Below are positions 1 to 9,307 of a stretch of 64,000 bases of DNA, in pieces. Position numbers and translations under genes: made by a program. The notes beneath the pieces were generated by a model. That model was not told where the DNA came from. It did not search any database and saw only the letters and a program-made list of their open reading frames with translations. The DNA lies in the NCBI GenBank assembly GCA_020847535.1, contig JADLBU010000042.1, positions 62,001 through 126,000 of the forward strand, given 5' to 3'. The stretch comes from Phycisphaerales bacterium. GTDB taxonomy: Bacteria > Planctomycetota > Phycisphaerae > Phycisphaerales > UBA1924. Every line of letters begins with the position of its first letter. The stretch's first letter is position 1.

Positions 1-280
1 GGAAGGCCTCGATGCCCTCCCCGATCCGCTCGCCACCCCGGGAGGCGAATCCGGCTCGTTCGATCTCCTGCAGCTCAATTCGGTCCTGACGCGCCTGGAA
101 ACCCGCGACCGGCGCCAGGCCGATGTCGTCATGATGCGCTACTTCGCCGGCCTCACCATCGAGCAGACCGCGCAGGCCCTGGGCATCTCAACCGGCACCG
201 TCAAAAATGAATGGACCTTCGCACGCGCCTGGCTGCGGCGCGAGCTGGATGCCATGGATCCCGGCGGCGAGCCGCTATGA
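1..280 (+). CDS. ECF-type RNA polymerase sigma factor, C-terminal part (5' end outside window)
   Basis: The first 93 codons visible, read from base 2, form the C-terminal end of a sigma factor of the planctomycete ECF group that accompanies Ser/Thr kinases. The segment RYFAGLTIEQTAQALGIS followed by GTVKNEWTFARAWLRREL is a typical sigma region 4 helix-turn-helix that binds the -35 element. The stop codon (278-280) overlaps the ATG of the kinase gene as ATGA, so the two are probably translationally coupled and work in one signalling pathway. Regions 2 and 3 lie before the window. The family call is secure; the regulon is unknown. Confidence 0.85.
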   Translation, partial: EGLDALPDPLATPGGESGSFDLLQLNSVLTRLETRDRRQADVVMMRYFAGLTIEQTAQALGISTGTVKNEWTFARAWLRRELDAMDPGGEPL

Positions 281-2793
281 GCGACGATCCCGTCAAGGAC
301 CTCTTCCTCCGCGCACTTGAAATCGATCGCGTCCAGCGCGACGCCTTTCTCCGCGGTCAGACCAACGACGCCGCCCTGCTCGCCGATGTCCAGTCCCTGC
401 TCGCCGCGCACGACACCAGCGAGACCTTCCTCGAATCGGGCGCACTTCGTGATGCCGGACTCGCCCCCGCCTTCGATTCCTCCTGGGCGGTGCCCGGCGC
501 TTCGCTCGGCCCCTTCATCATCGAGTCGGTCATCGGCAGCGGAGGCATGGGCGTCGTCTTCCGCGCACGCCAGCAATCCCCACCCAGGCCGGTCGCCCTC
601 AAGATCATGCGTGCCCCCGCCCTTCCCGGCGGCATGCTCAAACGCTTCACACGCGAGGCCGCCGTCCTTGCAAGGCTCCAGCACCCCTCGATCGCGCAGA
701 TTTACTCCGCCGGCGTCGAGCACCGCCCGGGCGGGCCCGGTCCCTACCTCGCCATGGAACTCGTCGAGGGGACCCCCCTCGACCATCACATCCGCCAGCA
801 CGATCTCTCCGCACGCGATCGCACCGAGCTCATGGCAAAGATCGCCGAGGCCGTCGCCCACGCCCATCAGCGCGGCGTCGTCCATCGCGACCTCAAGCCC
901 CCGAACATCCTCGTCCAGTCCGATGGCATCCCCAAGGTTCTCGATTTCGGGATCGCCCGACTCATCGACCTGCAGGGCCAGGACTCGGCCGTGCCGACGC
1001 AGACGCTGCAGACCCAGCGCGGGGAAATCCTCGGAACGCTCGCCTACATGAGTCCCGAGCAGTTCGAAGGCGACTCCGAGAGAATCGATGTCCGCTCCGA
1101 TGTCTACTCCCTCGGCGCGATCCTCTACGAGGTCATGGCCGGCAGACCCGCGATCCCAACCGATCGCCTGTCGATCGCGCAGGCCGCCACCGCCGTCGCC
1201 ACGCGCGAACCCACACCCCTGGGCTCCCTCAGCCCCCACCTGCGCGGCGATCTCGAGACGATCGCCGCCAAAGCCCTTGATAAAGATCCCCAGCGCCGAT
1301 ACCAGTCCGCCGCCGAACTCGCCGAAGATCTGCGCCGACACCTCCGGGATGAACCCATCCTCGCTCGCCCGGCGACCACCTTCTACCGCGCCAGCAAGTT
1401 CGTCCGCCGGCACCGCACGGTCGTCATCCTCGGCCTGGGAGTCATCCTCGCCCTCACCGCCGGCCTGTTCGCCACGCTCTGGCAGGCCCGCGAGGCCGAA
1501 CGCCAGCGCGATCTGGCCAGCAGCGAAGTCACCAGCACCAACGAGATCAACGACTTCCTCGGGCAGATCCTGCTCGCCTCAGATCCCGAACGCGCCCGCG
1601 GCAAGACCGTCACGATCCGCATGGCCCTCGATGAGGCCGCCGCACGGCTCGCCAAGGGTGAAATCAAAAGTCCCCGCGTGCTCGCCAGCCTCCACGGAAC
1701 CATCAGCAAGAGCTACTGGTCACTCGGCGACATGCCCACCGCCGAGATGCATATCCGCAAGGCCATCGAACTCTGCACACAGATCCACGGCCCGTTCGCC
1801 CCCGAAACCATGTTCGCGATCGCCGACCTCGGCACTGTCCTCCACGATTCCAACCGTAAACCCGAATGCCGCCAGCTCACCGAACCAGCGCTCGCCGAGT
1901 CTCGCATCCGCCTTGGGGATGACCACCCCGCAACCCTCCGCCTGCTCACCGTCTACGCCAACTCGCTCGACGATATAGCCCTCACCGAGCCCCTCTACCT
2001 CGAAGCACTCGAACGCAACACCCGCATCCACGGCCCCGACAGCGACCAGACGCTCTCGGCCCTCAACAACCTCGGCATCCTCTACGTCTCCGCCGGCAGG
2101 TCCGAGGAAGGCATCAAGATCCACAAGAACCTGTACGAGAAACGCCGCCGACTCCTCGGGGATGACCACCCCGACACCATCATCTCCTGCCGAAACGTCG
2201 CCACCGCACTCATGCGCGGCGGCCAACTCAAGGAATCTCTCGATTACACCACGCTCGCCGTCCAGAACGGTGAGCGCGTCCGAGGCAAGAGCCACCCCGG
2301 CCAGCTCCAGCTCCGCTTCGAGTACGCACTCCAGCTCGCCATGCTCGGCCGCCACGACGATGCCGCCGCATCCCTCCGCCAATCGATCCCCCTCACTCGC
2401 TCCCCCGAGGGGGAGCCGACGTCCGCCACCGTCATGCACAACGGACTGCTCGCCGAAGTCCTCATCCTCCAGAACAAGCTCGGCGAGGCCGAAGCGATCG
2501 CCGTCGAGGCCCACGAAACATCCATCAAGCTCAGCGGTCCCCGCCACCACGACACCCTGCTCACGATCGGCACCCTGCTCTCGGTCTGCGAGGCTCGCCA
2601 GAACTGGATCAAGGCCCGAGAGTGGAACGACCAGCTCAAGGGAACCAGCCTCTACCAGGAAAAATACACGCTCGCGCCCGGTCAGGATCCCGCCTCGCCG
2701 CCCACACCTCCACCATCAGCGCCCACGCCGCCGCCCGATCCGGCCCCGGCAAGCGATGCATCCAGCCAGGACAAGTCCCCCGACCATCGGTAA
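277..2793 (+). CDS. Transmembrane Ser/Thr protein kinase with TPR sensor domain
   Basis: An 838-residue Hanks-type kinase. The ATG at 277 overlaps the sigma-factor stop, which fixes the start over an upstream in-frame ATG at 211. The glycine-rich loop GSGGMGVVFRA is near residue 88, the VALKIM lysine follows, the catalytic HRDLKPPNILV is near residue 203, and DFGIARL follows it. A single membrane helix sits at about 380-402 (VVILGLGVILALTAGLFATLW). The C-terminal half is built of tetratricopeptide repeats of the TPR_10/12 type, for example ALNNLGILYVSAGRSEEGI, and the tail is proline-rich. It probably phosphorylates a partner such as the cognate sigma factor in response to TPR-mediated contacts. 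The kinase assignment is firm; substrate and signal are inferred. Confidence 0.93.
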   Translation: MSDDPVKDLFLRALEIDRVQRDAFLRGQTNDAALLADVQSLLAAHDTSETFLESGALRDAGLAPAFDSSWAVPGASLGPFIIESVIGSGGMGVVFRARQQSPPRPVALKIMRAPALPGGMLKRFTREAAVLARLQHPSIAQIYSAGVEHRPGGPGPYLAMELVEGTPLDHHIRQHDLSARDRTELMAKIAEAVAHAHQRGVVHRDLKPPNILVQSDGIPKVLDFGIARLIDLQGQDSAVPTQTLQTQRGEILGTLAYMSPEQFEGDSERIDVRSDVYSLGAILYEVMAGRPAIPTDRLSIAQAATAVATREPTPLGSLSPHLRGDLETIAAKALDKDPQRRYQSAAELAEDLRRHLRDEPILARPATTFYRASKFVRRHRTVVILGLGVILALTAGLFATLWQAREAERQRDLASSEVTSTNEINDFLGQILLASDPERARGKTVTIRMALDEAAARLAKGEIKSPRVLASLHGTISKSYWSLGDMPTAEMHIRKAIELCTQIHGPFAPETMFAIADLGTVLHDSNRKPECRQLTEPALAESRIRLGDDHPATLRLLTVYANSLDDIALTEPLYLEALERNTRIHGPDSDQTLSALNNLGILYVSAGRSEEGIKIHKNLYEKRRRLLGDDHPDTIISCRNVATALMRGGQLKESLDYTTLAVQNGERVRGKSHPGQLQLRFEYALQLAMLGRHDDAAASLRQSIPLTRSPEGEPTSATVMHNGLLAEVLILQNKLGEAEAIAVEAHETSIKLSGPRHHDTLLTIGTLLSVCEARQNWIKAREWNDQLKGTSLYQEKYTLAPGQDPASPPTPPPSAPTPPPDPAPASDASSQDKSPDHR

Positions 2794-2840
2794 CCAGGAT
2801 ACCTCAGCCCCCGGCCGCGGCTCCCCGCCCCCCACTCCCC

Positions 2841-2868
2841 GTTCGCCGTTCGCCGTTCGCCGTTCGCC
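2841..2868. repeat. Heptamer tandem repeat (GTTCGCC)x4
   Basis: Four perfect head-to-tail copies of GTTCGCC lie between the kinase stop and the trans-sulfuration gene. It is one of several 7-9-bp tandem repeats that sit in intergenic DNA across the window. Confidence 0.9.
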
Positions 2869-2927
2869 ATCATTGATGGACCGATGGCTACCCTTGATCC
2901 CACCCGCGTGCCTTCCAGGGAGTAAGC

Positions 2928-4187
2928 ATGTCCGCACATCAAGCCCACCGCTTCGGCACCGACTGCATCCACGCCGGCCAGTCCCCCGACCCCACCACAG
3001 GCGCCATCATGACGCCGGTCTACCTCACCAGCACCTACGTGCAGTCTTCACCCGGCGTCTTCAAGGATGGCTACGACTACGCCCGCTCCAAGAACCCCAC
3101 GCGCACCGCCCTCGAATCCAACATCGCCGCCCTCGAGCACGGCCGCCACGGCCTGGTCTTCTCCTCGGGGCTGGCCGCGATGGACTGCGTGCTCCATCAG
3201 CTCCGCGCTGGGGATCACATCGTCCTCTCCGATGATGTCTACGGCGGCTCCTTCCGCCAGCTCGACAAGGTCTTCCGCCACCTGCTCCTCGAAACCACCC
3301 GCGTGGACATGACGAGTCTGCAGGCGATCGAGGCGGCGATCCGCCCCAACACCCGCATCGTCTGGCTCGAGACGCCCAGCAACCCGATGCTCAAGATCAT
3401 CGACATCGCGGGTGTGCGCGCCATCGTCGACCGCGCCGCAGCCAAGTCCGCGCCCCCCGGCGGCGTCCGCGACATCGGCCTGGGGCCCCTGGGCTCTCCC
3501 CTGCAGAACCCTCTCCTGGTCGCCGACAACACCTTCGCATCACCGGCGATCCAGAACCCACTCCAACTCGGCGCTCACATCGCCATGCACTCCTGCACCA
3601 AGTACATCGGCGGCCACTCCGACCTGGTCGCCGGGGCGCTCATCACCGACGATGACGACCTCGCCGCCCGTCTGCGCTTCGTGCAGAACGCCGTCGGCGC
3701 TGTCCCCAGCGCCATGGACTGCTTCCTCATGCTCCGCTCGACCAAGACCCTGCACGTGCGCATGCAGCGCCACTGCGAGAACGCGATGGCGATCGCCCGC
3801 TGGCTCACCCGGCACCCCAAGATCGAAAAAGTCATCTACCCCGGCCTCGAGAGCCACCCGCAGCACGCGCTGGCCCGCAAGCAGATGAAGCCATCGTGGG
3901 AATCCGCTCCGGGCGCTGACAGCGCCTTCGGCGGCATGATCTCCTGCATCGTCAAGGGAGGCCTCGATCCCACCCGCCGCATGCTCGAGCGCGTCAAGCT
4001 CTTCAGCCTCGCCGAATCCCTCGGTGGCGTCGAATCACTGATCGAACACCCGGCGATCATGACCCACGCCAGCCTCCCCGCCGAGGCCCGCGCAGCCCTC
4101 GGGATCGCCGACGGCCTGGTCCGCCTCAGCGTCGGCATCGAAGATGCCCGCGATCTGATCGCCGACCTTGATGTCGCGCTCGCCTAA
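2928..4187 (+). CDS. PLP-dependent trans-sulfuration enzyme (cystathionine gamma-synthase/lyase family)
   Basis: A 419-residue Cys/Met metabolism PLP enzyme that handles cystathionine or O-acyl-homoserine type substrates in the cytoplasm. Diagnostic segments are the N-terminal tyrosine motif YDYARSKNPTR, GLVFSSGLAAMD around the cofactor phosphate, VWLETPSNP, VADNTFASP, and SCTKYIGGHSDLVAGAL, whose lysine forms the Schiff base. The C-terminal SVGIEDARDLIADLDVAL is typical. The ATG follows a good GGGAG site with 5-base spacing. A short extra loop (around residues 165-185, rich in Pro/Gly) precedes the VADNTF strand. Whether it acts as cystathionine gamma-lyase, gamma-synthase or beta-lyase cannot be decided by eye; the sequence reads closest to gamma-lyases. 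Confidence 0.92.
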   Translation: MSAHQAHRFGTDCIHAGQSPDPTTGAIMTPVYLTSTYVQSSPGVFKDGYDYARSKNPTRTALESNIAALEHGRHGLVFSSGLAAMDCVLHQLRAGDHIVLSDDVYGGSFRQLDKVFRHLLLETTRVDMTSLQAIEAAIRPNTRIVWLETPSNPMLKIIDIAGVRAIVDRAAAKSAPPGGVRDIGLGPLGSPLQNPLLVADNTFASPAIQNPLQLGAHIAMHSCTKYIGGHSDLVAGALITDDDDLAARLRFVQNAVGAVPSAMDCFLMLRSTKTLHVRMQRHCENAMAIARWLTRHPKIEKVIYPGLESHPQHALARKQMKPSWESAPGADSAFGGMISCIVKGGLDPTRRMLERVKLFSLAESLGGVESLIEHPAIMTHASLPAEARAALGIADGLVRLSVGIEDARDLIADLDVALA

Positions 4188-4205
4188 CCAGACGCACGAT
4201 CGACT

Positions 4206-5789
4206 TCATTTCTTGACGACTCCCGTAGAAAGCCACGCGACCTCAGACTCCTGCCCGGCAGCGCCGATGTACAACAGACTGATGTACTCCGCATCCATGA
4301 CCCGCAGGATGTAGTTGCCCGGCGAATCCTCCTCTATCGGCACGCGCTGCTCCGGCCCGCGCTCCTCGGCGGCGGCGATCACCAGTCGCTTCATCTCCTC
4401 ACGAATCCATGCAAGATCGACGCCCTCCCCTGCCTTGCTGCGCAGCTCGATTGCATCATGCACGCCGTAGGCCGCCGTGTGGATCACCGATTGCCCATCG
4501 CCGCTCCGCTCTACCACTTCCGTCGTCGGAAGTGCAGCCCGCACCCCTGCCGCAATCACGGCGCACACGGCAAAGCCGAGCATCGCGGCGCGCAGCGCCC
4601 GTCCGAAAGCAATCGCCTTCGAGTGCCGCCAAGCGATCAGCATCACCAGCCACACGCACCAAACGAGCAGCCCGCACGCGATCGCCAGCAACATCGCATC
4701 CCCACGGCCGTACTTCCAGTCCCGCTTGATGGGTGTGCCCGCCCAACCGACCTTCAGATCTTCGCTCGCCCCCGGTTTGATGGTGCCGACAAGCTTGGTC
4801 GCCCACGGCAGATCCCCCACGATCCCCGCGATCGCCGCATGAGCGATCACCACCGCATCCGACCTGTGGCGCTGTCGCCACCCGCCGTGGTCCTTGTACT
4901 CGACCGGCGAGCTGCTCTCAACCTCCAGCCCCTTCACACTCGCGGCCCGCTCTCCAAACACATACAGCTCCAGCGACACCGGCCTGTCCTGCGTCATCGT
5001 CAACCGCATCGGATACACCGGCGTGCCGGTCGCGAACCGGAACACCAGCGGGTGCGGCGTCATCTCCGCCGCCACCGGGTCGTCGCGCCGCAGCCGCGCT
5101 GCGACAAAGCACCAGCCATCCTCGACATACCTGGCAATCGCCGGGGCAGCGGAGGGCGGCACCTCAAACCCATTCGCGACAAGCCAATCAGAAAGGGCGG
5201 TTGGCGAATCCGACCTGATCGTCTGGGTCTCATACGAACCTACAAACCGACGATCCAAGATTTGCACATCGTCCCCGCCGCCAGCGATCCCGCGCGCCTG
5301 TCCGAGCGACGGCATCAGCATGCACATGGCAAACAGGAAGATCAGCAGGATCGCCATCGTCCGCGCCCAGCTCTTGTTGCTCAGTAGCGCCAGGAACAGC
5401 AGCAGACCCGCCCACGCGGTCGCGATCGTCCATTGCGGCTGACTCACCTCCACCACCGGCAAAAACACCGCCCGCAGCGAAGGAAACACCCCCGTCGTGG
5501 TCCCCGAAATCTCAGGCGCTGCCGGCAGCGGCACCACCCACGCGAACTCCTTCCCCTCGCCATGAAACCGCGTCTCGATCGCCAGCGTCTGCACCCCATC
5601 CTTGTAACAGATCAACGCCTGCTGGCCTGGAATGGTCGCCGGGCTCGCCGCGACCGCGAACACCTTGCCATCCGCGCTTGCCCGCTCCCCCACTGCCCCC
5701 ACCACCGCCATCACCGCAAGCACCACCACACCCGCAAGCCACCCCCAACGCAACCGCGATCGCGGCATCATCCTGATCCCGTGATTCAT
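4206..5789 (-). CDS. DUF2330 family membrane protein
   Basis: A 527-residue protein of the DUF2330 family, recognised from the N-terminal block KVFAVAASPATIPGQQALI and the following CYKDGVQTLAIETRF with EFAWVVPLPAAPE. The start at 5789 is chosen because GGAG lies seven bases upstream; ATG codons at 5771 and 5843 are alternatives. A signal-anchor (residues about 13-35) is followed by two hydrophobic segments near 120-165 (TIATAWAGLLLFLALL and MAILLIFLFAMCMLM) and two more near 370-430, so it is an integral membrane protein with a large extracytoplasmic region. Function is unknown for the family. It is convergent with the trans-sulfuration gene (18-bp gap), so no operon is implied. Confidence 0.8.
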   Translation of the reverse strand: MNHGIRMMPRSRLRWGWLAGVVVLAVMAVVGAVGERASADGKVFAVAASPATIPGQQALICYKDGVQTLAIETRFHGEGKEFAWVVPLPAAPEISGTTTGVFPSLRAVFLPVVEVSQPQWTIATAWAGLLLFLALLSNKSWARTMAILLIFLFAMCMLMPSLGQARGIAGGGDDVQILDRRFVGSYETQTIRSDSPTALSDWLVANGFEVPPSAAPAIARYVEDGWCFVAARLRRDDPVAAEMTPHPLVFRFATGTPVYPMRLTMTQDRPVSLELYVFGERAASVKGLEVESSSPVEYKDHGGWRQRHRSDAVVIAHAAIAGIVGDLPWATKLVGTIKPGASEDLKVGWAGTPIKRDWKYGRGDAMLLAIACGLLVWCVWLVMLIAWRHSKAIAFGRALRAAMLGFAVCAVIAAGVRAALPTTEVVERSGDGQSVIHTAAYGVHDAIELRSKAGEGVDLAWIREEMKRLVIAAAEERGPEQRVPIEEDSPGNYILRVMDAEYISLLYIGAAGQESEVAWLSTGVVKK

Positions 5790-6246
5790 CACCGAACTCC
5801 AGGTTGTCGGCCGATCGCGCAGCGGAGCATCTCGATGCATCAATCCAACATACCGCCGGACCAGCCGTGAACGTCAACCACGGCCACGCAGCGATTGTTC
5901 CGATCGCCTTCATTCCGCCCGCTCAAGGACCGATCCCCGCAGAACGCCGTGATCCCGAGCGCTTTCCGTAATGTCCCTCAGAAACGCCGTCCGGATATCG
6001 CCACCGCCTCCGCAAACACCCCAAACCCCGTAGATTTACCTTGACAACCCCAATCCCAAGTCCCAAGCTATCGGCACTGTCCGGCACAGCCTCAGGTCCG
6101 TAATACCGGGTTCCGGCCACGTGTGGCCGCATCGACTCCGTCTTCGGAACCGGAGCGGTGGGTCATACGAATTCAGTCCAGCCATCATGCCCCGGCGATC
6201 GCCGGGGCTGCACACTTTCGTGCAGGTTCACACAGGGGATACACCA
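5790..6246. other. Gene-free divergent region and leader of the dockerin metalloprotease
   Basis: About 457 bases without a supportable gene, between the divergent DUF2330 and metalloprotease genes. A TTGACA hexamer lies at 6041-6046, but no convincing -10 hexamer at 17-bp spacing follows. A perfect 20-base palindrome (6190-6209, centred on GCGATCGC) sits in the presumed leader. Open frames here are on GC-biased shadow strands and have no recognisable protein features. Confidence 0.6.
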
Positions 6247-8910
6247 ATGCGAGGCGCGTTCACAGGAATGTTGATGGGGATTGCATCGGCTCTGGTTCTC
6301 GGAGCGGGAACGACCGCCGCCCTCGGCGATGACTGGCCACCGGCGGGCCCCAACGTCTGGACCACCACCGACGGCCCGATCGCCAACGATGGCAACGAGA
6401 ACCCCTGGATCCAGCCCACCCTGTACCAGGGCATCGTCATCAACGTCCCCAACATGCGCAACATCCTCGCCGGCGCTCCCATGGAGGACACCCCCGAGGC
6501 CCAGGCCGCCCCTCTTCTCATCACCCTCCCCCGCCCCGACGGCACCCAGGCCGTGTTCTCGGTCGTCGAGGCCCCCATCATGCACCCCGACCTTGGTGCG
6601 CAGTTCCCGGACATCCGCACCTATCGCGGACAGGGTGTGGATGAGCCCTCCGCGAGCATCCGCTTCGATGTCACCCAATTCGGCTTCCACGCCCAGGTCC
6701 TCTCTCCCGACGGCGCGTGGTACATCGATCCGTTCTTCGAGAACAACTCCCTGGTCTATTCCAGCTATTACAAGCGCGACCTGGTCAACACCCACACCTT
6801 CAGCTGCGCTGTCCCCGATGCCCAGCAGATGATCCGGCAGGAATTCGGCGGCGGGGGCTCGACCCGCGCACTGGTCGTCCGCCGCGAGTACAGGCTCGCC
6901 AACGCCTGCACCGGCGAGTACGCCGCCAAGTTCGGCGGGACCCAGGCCGGCGCACAGGCCGCGATCGTGACGGCGATCAACCGCGTCACCGGCGTCTACG
7001 AGACCGAGGTCGGCATCCGCCTGAACCTGGTCGCCAACAACACCAACGTCGTCTACACCAACTCGGGCACCGACCCCTACACCAACAACGACGGCGGGGC
7101 GATGCTCGGCCAGAACGTGACCGCCTGCAACGCCCAGATCGGCAGCGCCAATTACGACATCGGCCACGTCTTCTCAACCGGCGGCGGCGGGGTCGCGGGA
7201 TTGGGTGTGGTCTGCGGCGGCAGCAAGGCCTGGGGCGTCACCGGCCTGTCCAACCCCACCGGGGATGCCTTCTACATCGACTACGTCGCCCACGAGATGG
7301 GCCACCAGTTCGGCGCCAACCACAACTTCAACGGCACCGGCGGCTCCTGCAGCGGCAACCGCAACTCCTCCACCGCCTACGAGATCGGCTCGGGCACCAC
7401 GATCATGAGCTACGCCGGCATCTGCGGCTCCGATAACATCCAGGCCCACAGCGATCCGGTCTTCGGCTTCGGATCGATCACCGAGATCACCAACTTCATC
7501 ACCACGGGCAACGGCAAGAACTGCGACAACCCGATCAACACGACCAACAACACGCCCACCTGCACCGCCGGCGCCAGCGCCACCATCCCCATGCAGACGC
7601 CCTTCCAGCTGATCCCCTCGGCCGCGAGCGATCCCGACGGGGATCCGATCACCTACTCCTGGGAAGAGCGCGACCTGGGCGCTGCCCAGACGGCGCTCGC
7701 CGCCGACAACGGGGCTTCCCCCCTCTTCCGTCCCTTCGCGCCCAAGACCACCGACATCCGCCTGGTCCCCCAGCTCTCCAACATCCTCTCCAACACCCTC
7801 ACCAAGGGCGAGAAGTGGGCGACCACCAGCCGCAGCGTCAAGTGGCGCCTCACCGTCCGTGACAACCGCTCCGGCGGCGGCGGCACCGCCTTCTCCGACC
7901 GCACCGTCACCGTCACCAACACCGCAGGCCCCTTCATCATCAACACCGCCAACACCGCCACAAGCTGGAACGGCAACGCCACCCAGAACATCTCCTGGAA
8001 CGTCGCAAACACCAACGTCGCACCCGTCACCTGCCTCAGCGTCAACATCCTCTTCTCCACCGACAACGGCGCCACCTTCCCCACCGTGCTCGCCGCCAAT
8101 GTCGCCAACGACGGCTCACAGGACATCACCGTTCCCAACGTCAACACCACCAACGGCCGCATCAAGGTCGAGGCCGTCGGCAACATCTTCTTCGACATCA
8201 ACAACGCCAAGATCACCACCACCGCACAGACCTCACCGCCCTCCGATCCCACCAACGTCACCGCGACACCGTCGACGATCTGCGCCGGCGACAACACCTC
8301 CCTGTCCGCCACCGTCGGATCGGGCATCGTCGTTGACTGGTATAACGTCTCCTGCGGCAACGGCCTGGTCGGCACCGGCAACCCGCTGGTCGTCACTCCC
8401 GCCGGCAACACCACCTACTTCGCCCGTGCTCGCCGCCTCAGCGATGGCCAGGTCTCGACCGGCTGCGGCAGCGTCGCCGTCACCGTCAACCCCCTCCCCA
8501 CCGCCCCCACCGGCGCTTCGGTTGACCACACCGGCTTCTGCGCCGGCGTCTTCTCCGACATCACCCTGACCGCGACCGGCGGCTCGGGATCCAACCTCCG
8601 CTGGTACTCGGGCTCCTGCGGCGGAACCCTGGTCGGCACCGGCAACCCGCTGGTGACCGCCTCGCCCAGCACTACCACCACCTACTTCGCCCGCTGGGAG
8701 AACTCCTGCGGCGTCACCTCCTGCGCCTCGGTCACCGTCGAGATCATCACCGCGGACTTCGATGGCAGCGGCTTCACCGACATCGAGGACTACACCGCCT
8801 TCGTGCTCGCCTTCGAGGCCGGAGATGAATCCGCCGATTTCGACGGCAGCGGCTTTGTCGATATCGAAGACTTCAGCGCCTTCGTGGTCGCCTTCGAGGC
8901 AGGCTGCTGA
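6247..8910 (+). CDS. Secreted reprolysin-like zinc metalloprotease with Ig-like domains and GC-type dockerin tail
   Basis: An 887-residue exported protein. The ATG at 6247 begins a signal peptide (MRGAFTGMLMGIASALVLG, then AGTTAALGDD). The zinc site HEMGHQFGANH (His349, Glu350, His353, His359) and the Met-turn TIMSYAGIC near residue 388 place it among metzincin proteases of the reprolysin-like group. Downstream are a cadherin/Ig-like section (PFQLIPSAASDPDGDPITYSW) and two Ig-like repeats with paired cysteines (TPSTICAGDNTSLSATV, DHTGFCAGVFSDITLTA). The last 52 residues are two calcium-binding dockerin-like repeats, DFDGSGFTDIEDYTAFV and DFDGSGFVDIEDFSAFV, ending in AGC. It probably degrades proteins outside the cytoplasmic membrane; the dockerin end is likely the sorting or anchoring signal. 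An in-frame ATG at 6121 is rejected because it precedes the signal peptide. Confidence 0.9.
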   Translation: MRGAFTGMLMGIASALVLGAGTTAALGDDWPPAGPNVWTTTDGPIANDGNENPWIQPTLYQGIVINVPNMRNILAGAPMEDTPEAQAAPLLITLPRPDGTQAVFSVVEAPIMHPDLGAQFPDIRTYRGQGVDEPSASIRFDVTQFGFHAQVLSPDGAWYIDPFFENNSLVYSSYYKRDLVNTHTFSCAVPDAQQMIRQEFGGGGSTRALVVRREYRLANACTGEYAAKFGGTQAGAQAAIVTAINRVTGVYETEVGIRLNLVANNTNVVYTNSGTDPYTNNDGGAMLGQNVTACNAQIGSANYDIGHVFSTGGGGVAGLGVVCGGSKAWGVTGLSNPTGDAFYIDYVAHEMGHQFGANHNFNGTGGSCSGNRNSSTAYEIGSGTTIMSYAGICGSDNIQAHSDPVFGFGSITEITNFITTGNGKNCDNPINTTNNTPTCTAGASATIPMQTPFQLIPSAASDPDGDPITYSWEERDLGAAQTALAADNGASPLFRPFAPKTTDIRLVPQLSNILSNTLTKGEKWATTSRSVKWRLTVRDNRSGGGGTAFSDRTVTVTNTAGPFIINTANTATSWNGNATQNISWNVANTNVAPVTCLSVNILFSTDNGATFPTVLAANVANDGSQDITVPNVNTTNGRIKVEAVGNIFFDINNAKITTTAQTSPPSDPTNVTATPSTICAGDNTSLSATVGSGIVVDWYNVSCGNGLVGTGNPLVVTPAGNTTYFARARRLSDGQVSTGCGSVAVTVNPLPTAPTGASVDHTGFCAGVFSDITLTATGGSGSNLRWYSGSCGGTLVGTGNPLVTASPSTTTTYFARWENSCGVTSCASVTVEIITADFDGSGFTDIEDYTAFVLAFEAGDESADFDGSGFVDIEDFSAFVVAFEAGC

Positions 8911-8950
8911 GCAAGAAGGCATCATGCACTGGGCATCAGGCATCAGTGAA

Positions 8951-8990
8951 AACCAAGGACCCGGCCCCGAGGCCGGGTCCTTTTTCTTGG
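8951..8990 (+). terminator. Intrinsic terminator after the metalloprotease gene
   Basis: A perfect 10-bp stem, GGACCCGGCC / GGCCGGGTCC (8957-8966 with 8971-8980) with loop CCGA, is followed by TTTTTCTT. Flanking AACCAA and TTGGTT also pair, so it could work on both strands. Confidence 0.93.
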
Positions 8991-9122
8991 TTTGGCCTTC
9001 CTCACGCCAGTACTCCGGGGCCGTGCTGTGACTTCGTAACTTCTTGCGTTGCCCATCCCCCCCACCTTCCCAAGCAACGCCTCCGATAAACTCCGCAACA
9101 ACCAACAAATCCGCATAAACCC

Positions 9123-9151
9123 TTGACCTCACGCGACTTCGGCATTAGGCT
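9123..9151 (+). promoter_or_regulatory. Candidate sigma-70-type promoter
   Basis: TTGACC (9123-9128), a 17-base spacer and TAGGCT (9146-9151) resemble a housekeeping promoter reading toward the PEP-CTERM gene. The -10 is a partial match, so this is a prediction only. Confidence 0.45.
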
Positions 9152-9243
9152 GCCCGCGTCCCAGGGGGCCCTTGCTCCCTGAGTACGTCATCATCCCCGA
9201 TCTGTTACCGACGCAGCCGAGAGGTTGCGCCAGTGGCTTCCCT

Positions 9244-9268
9244 GCCGCTTCATAGGAGGAGCGGCATG
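9244..9268 (+). promoter_or_regulatory. Hairpin presenting a Shine-Dalgarno site in its loop, next to an upstream in-frame start
   Basis: GCCGCT (9244-9249) pairs perfectly with AGCGGC (9260-9265), leaving loop TCATAGGAGG, which contains the ribosome binding site. ATG at 9266 follows the stem directly and is in frame with the PEP-CTERM gene whose usual start would be the ATG at 9308 (preceded by its own AGGAGG at 9293-9298). The exposed ATAGGAGG is complementary to CCTCCTAT in the hairpin array at 19 kb. Confidence 0.5.
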
Positions 9269-9307
9269 TTTCCACGTTTGCGAGGAGTCCTTAGGAGGGA
9301 CAAGGAA

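Larger units (their letters stand above)
8991..9307. other. Promoter and leader region of a PEP-CTERM gene
   Basis: About 317 bases without a gene. It holds a promoter-like pair at 9123-9151 and a roughly 150-nt leader that ends in two purine-rich ribosome binding sites, one of them in a hairpin loop (see separate entries). Nothing else is recognisable. Confidence 0.6.

Noticed and set aside
6041..6071. Promoter for the metalloprotease at TTGACA
   Set aside because: No acceptable -10 hexamer is found at 16-18 bases; left as a remark in the region entry.
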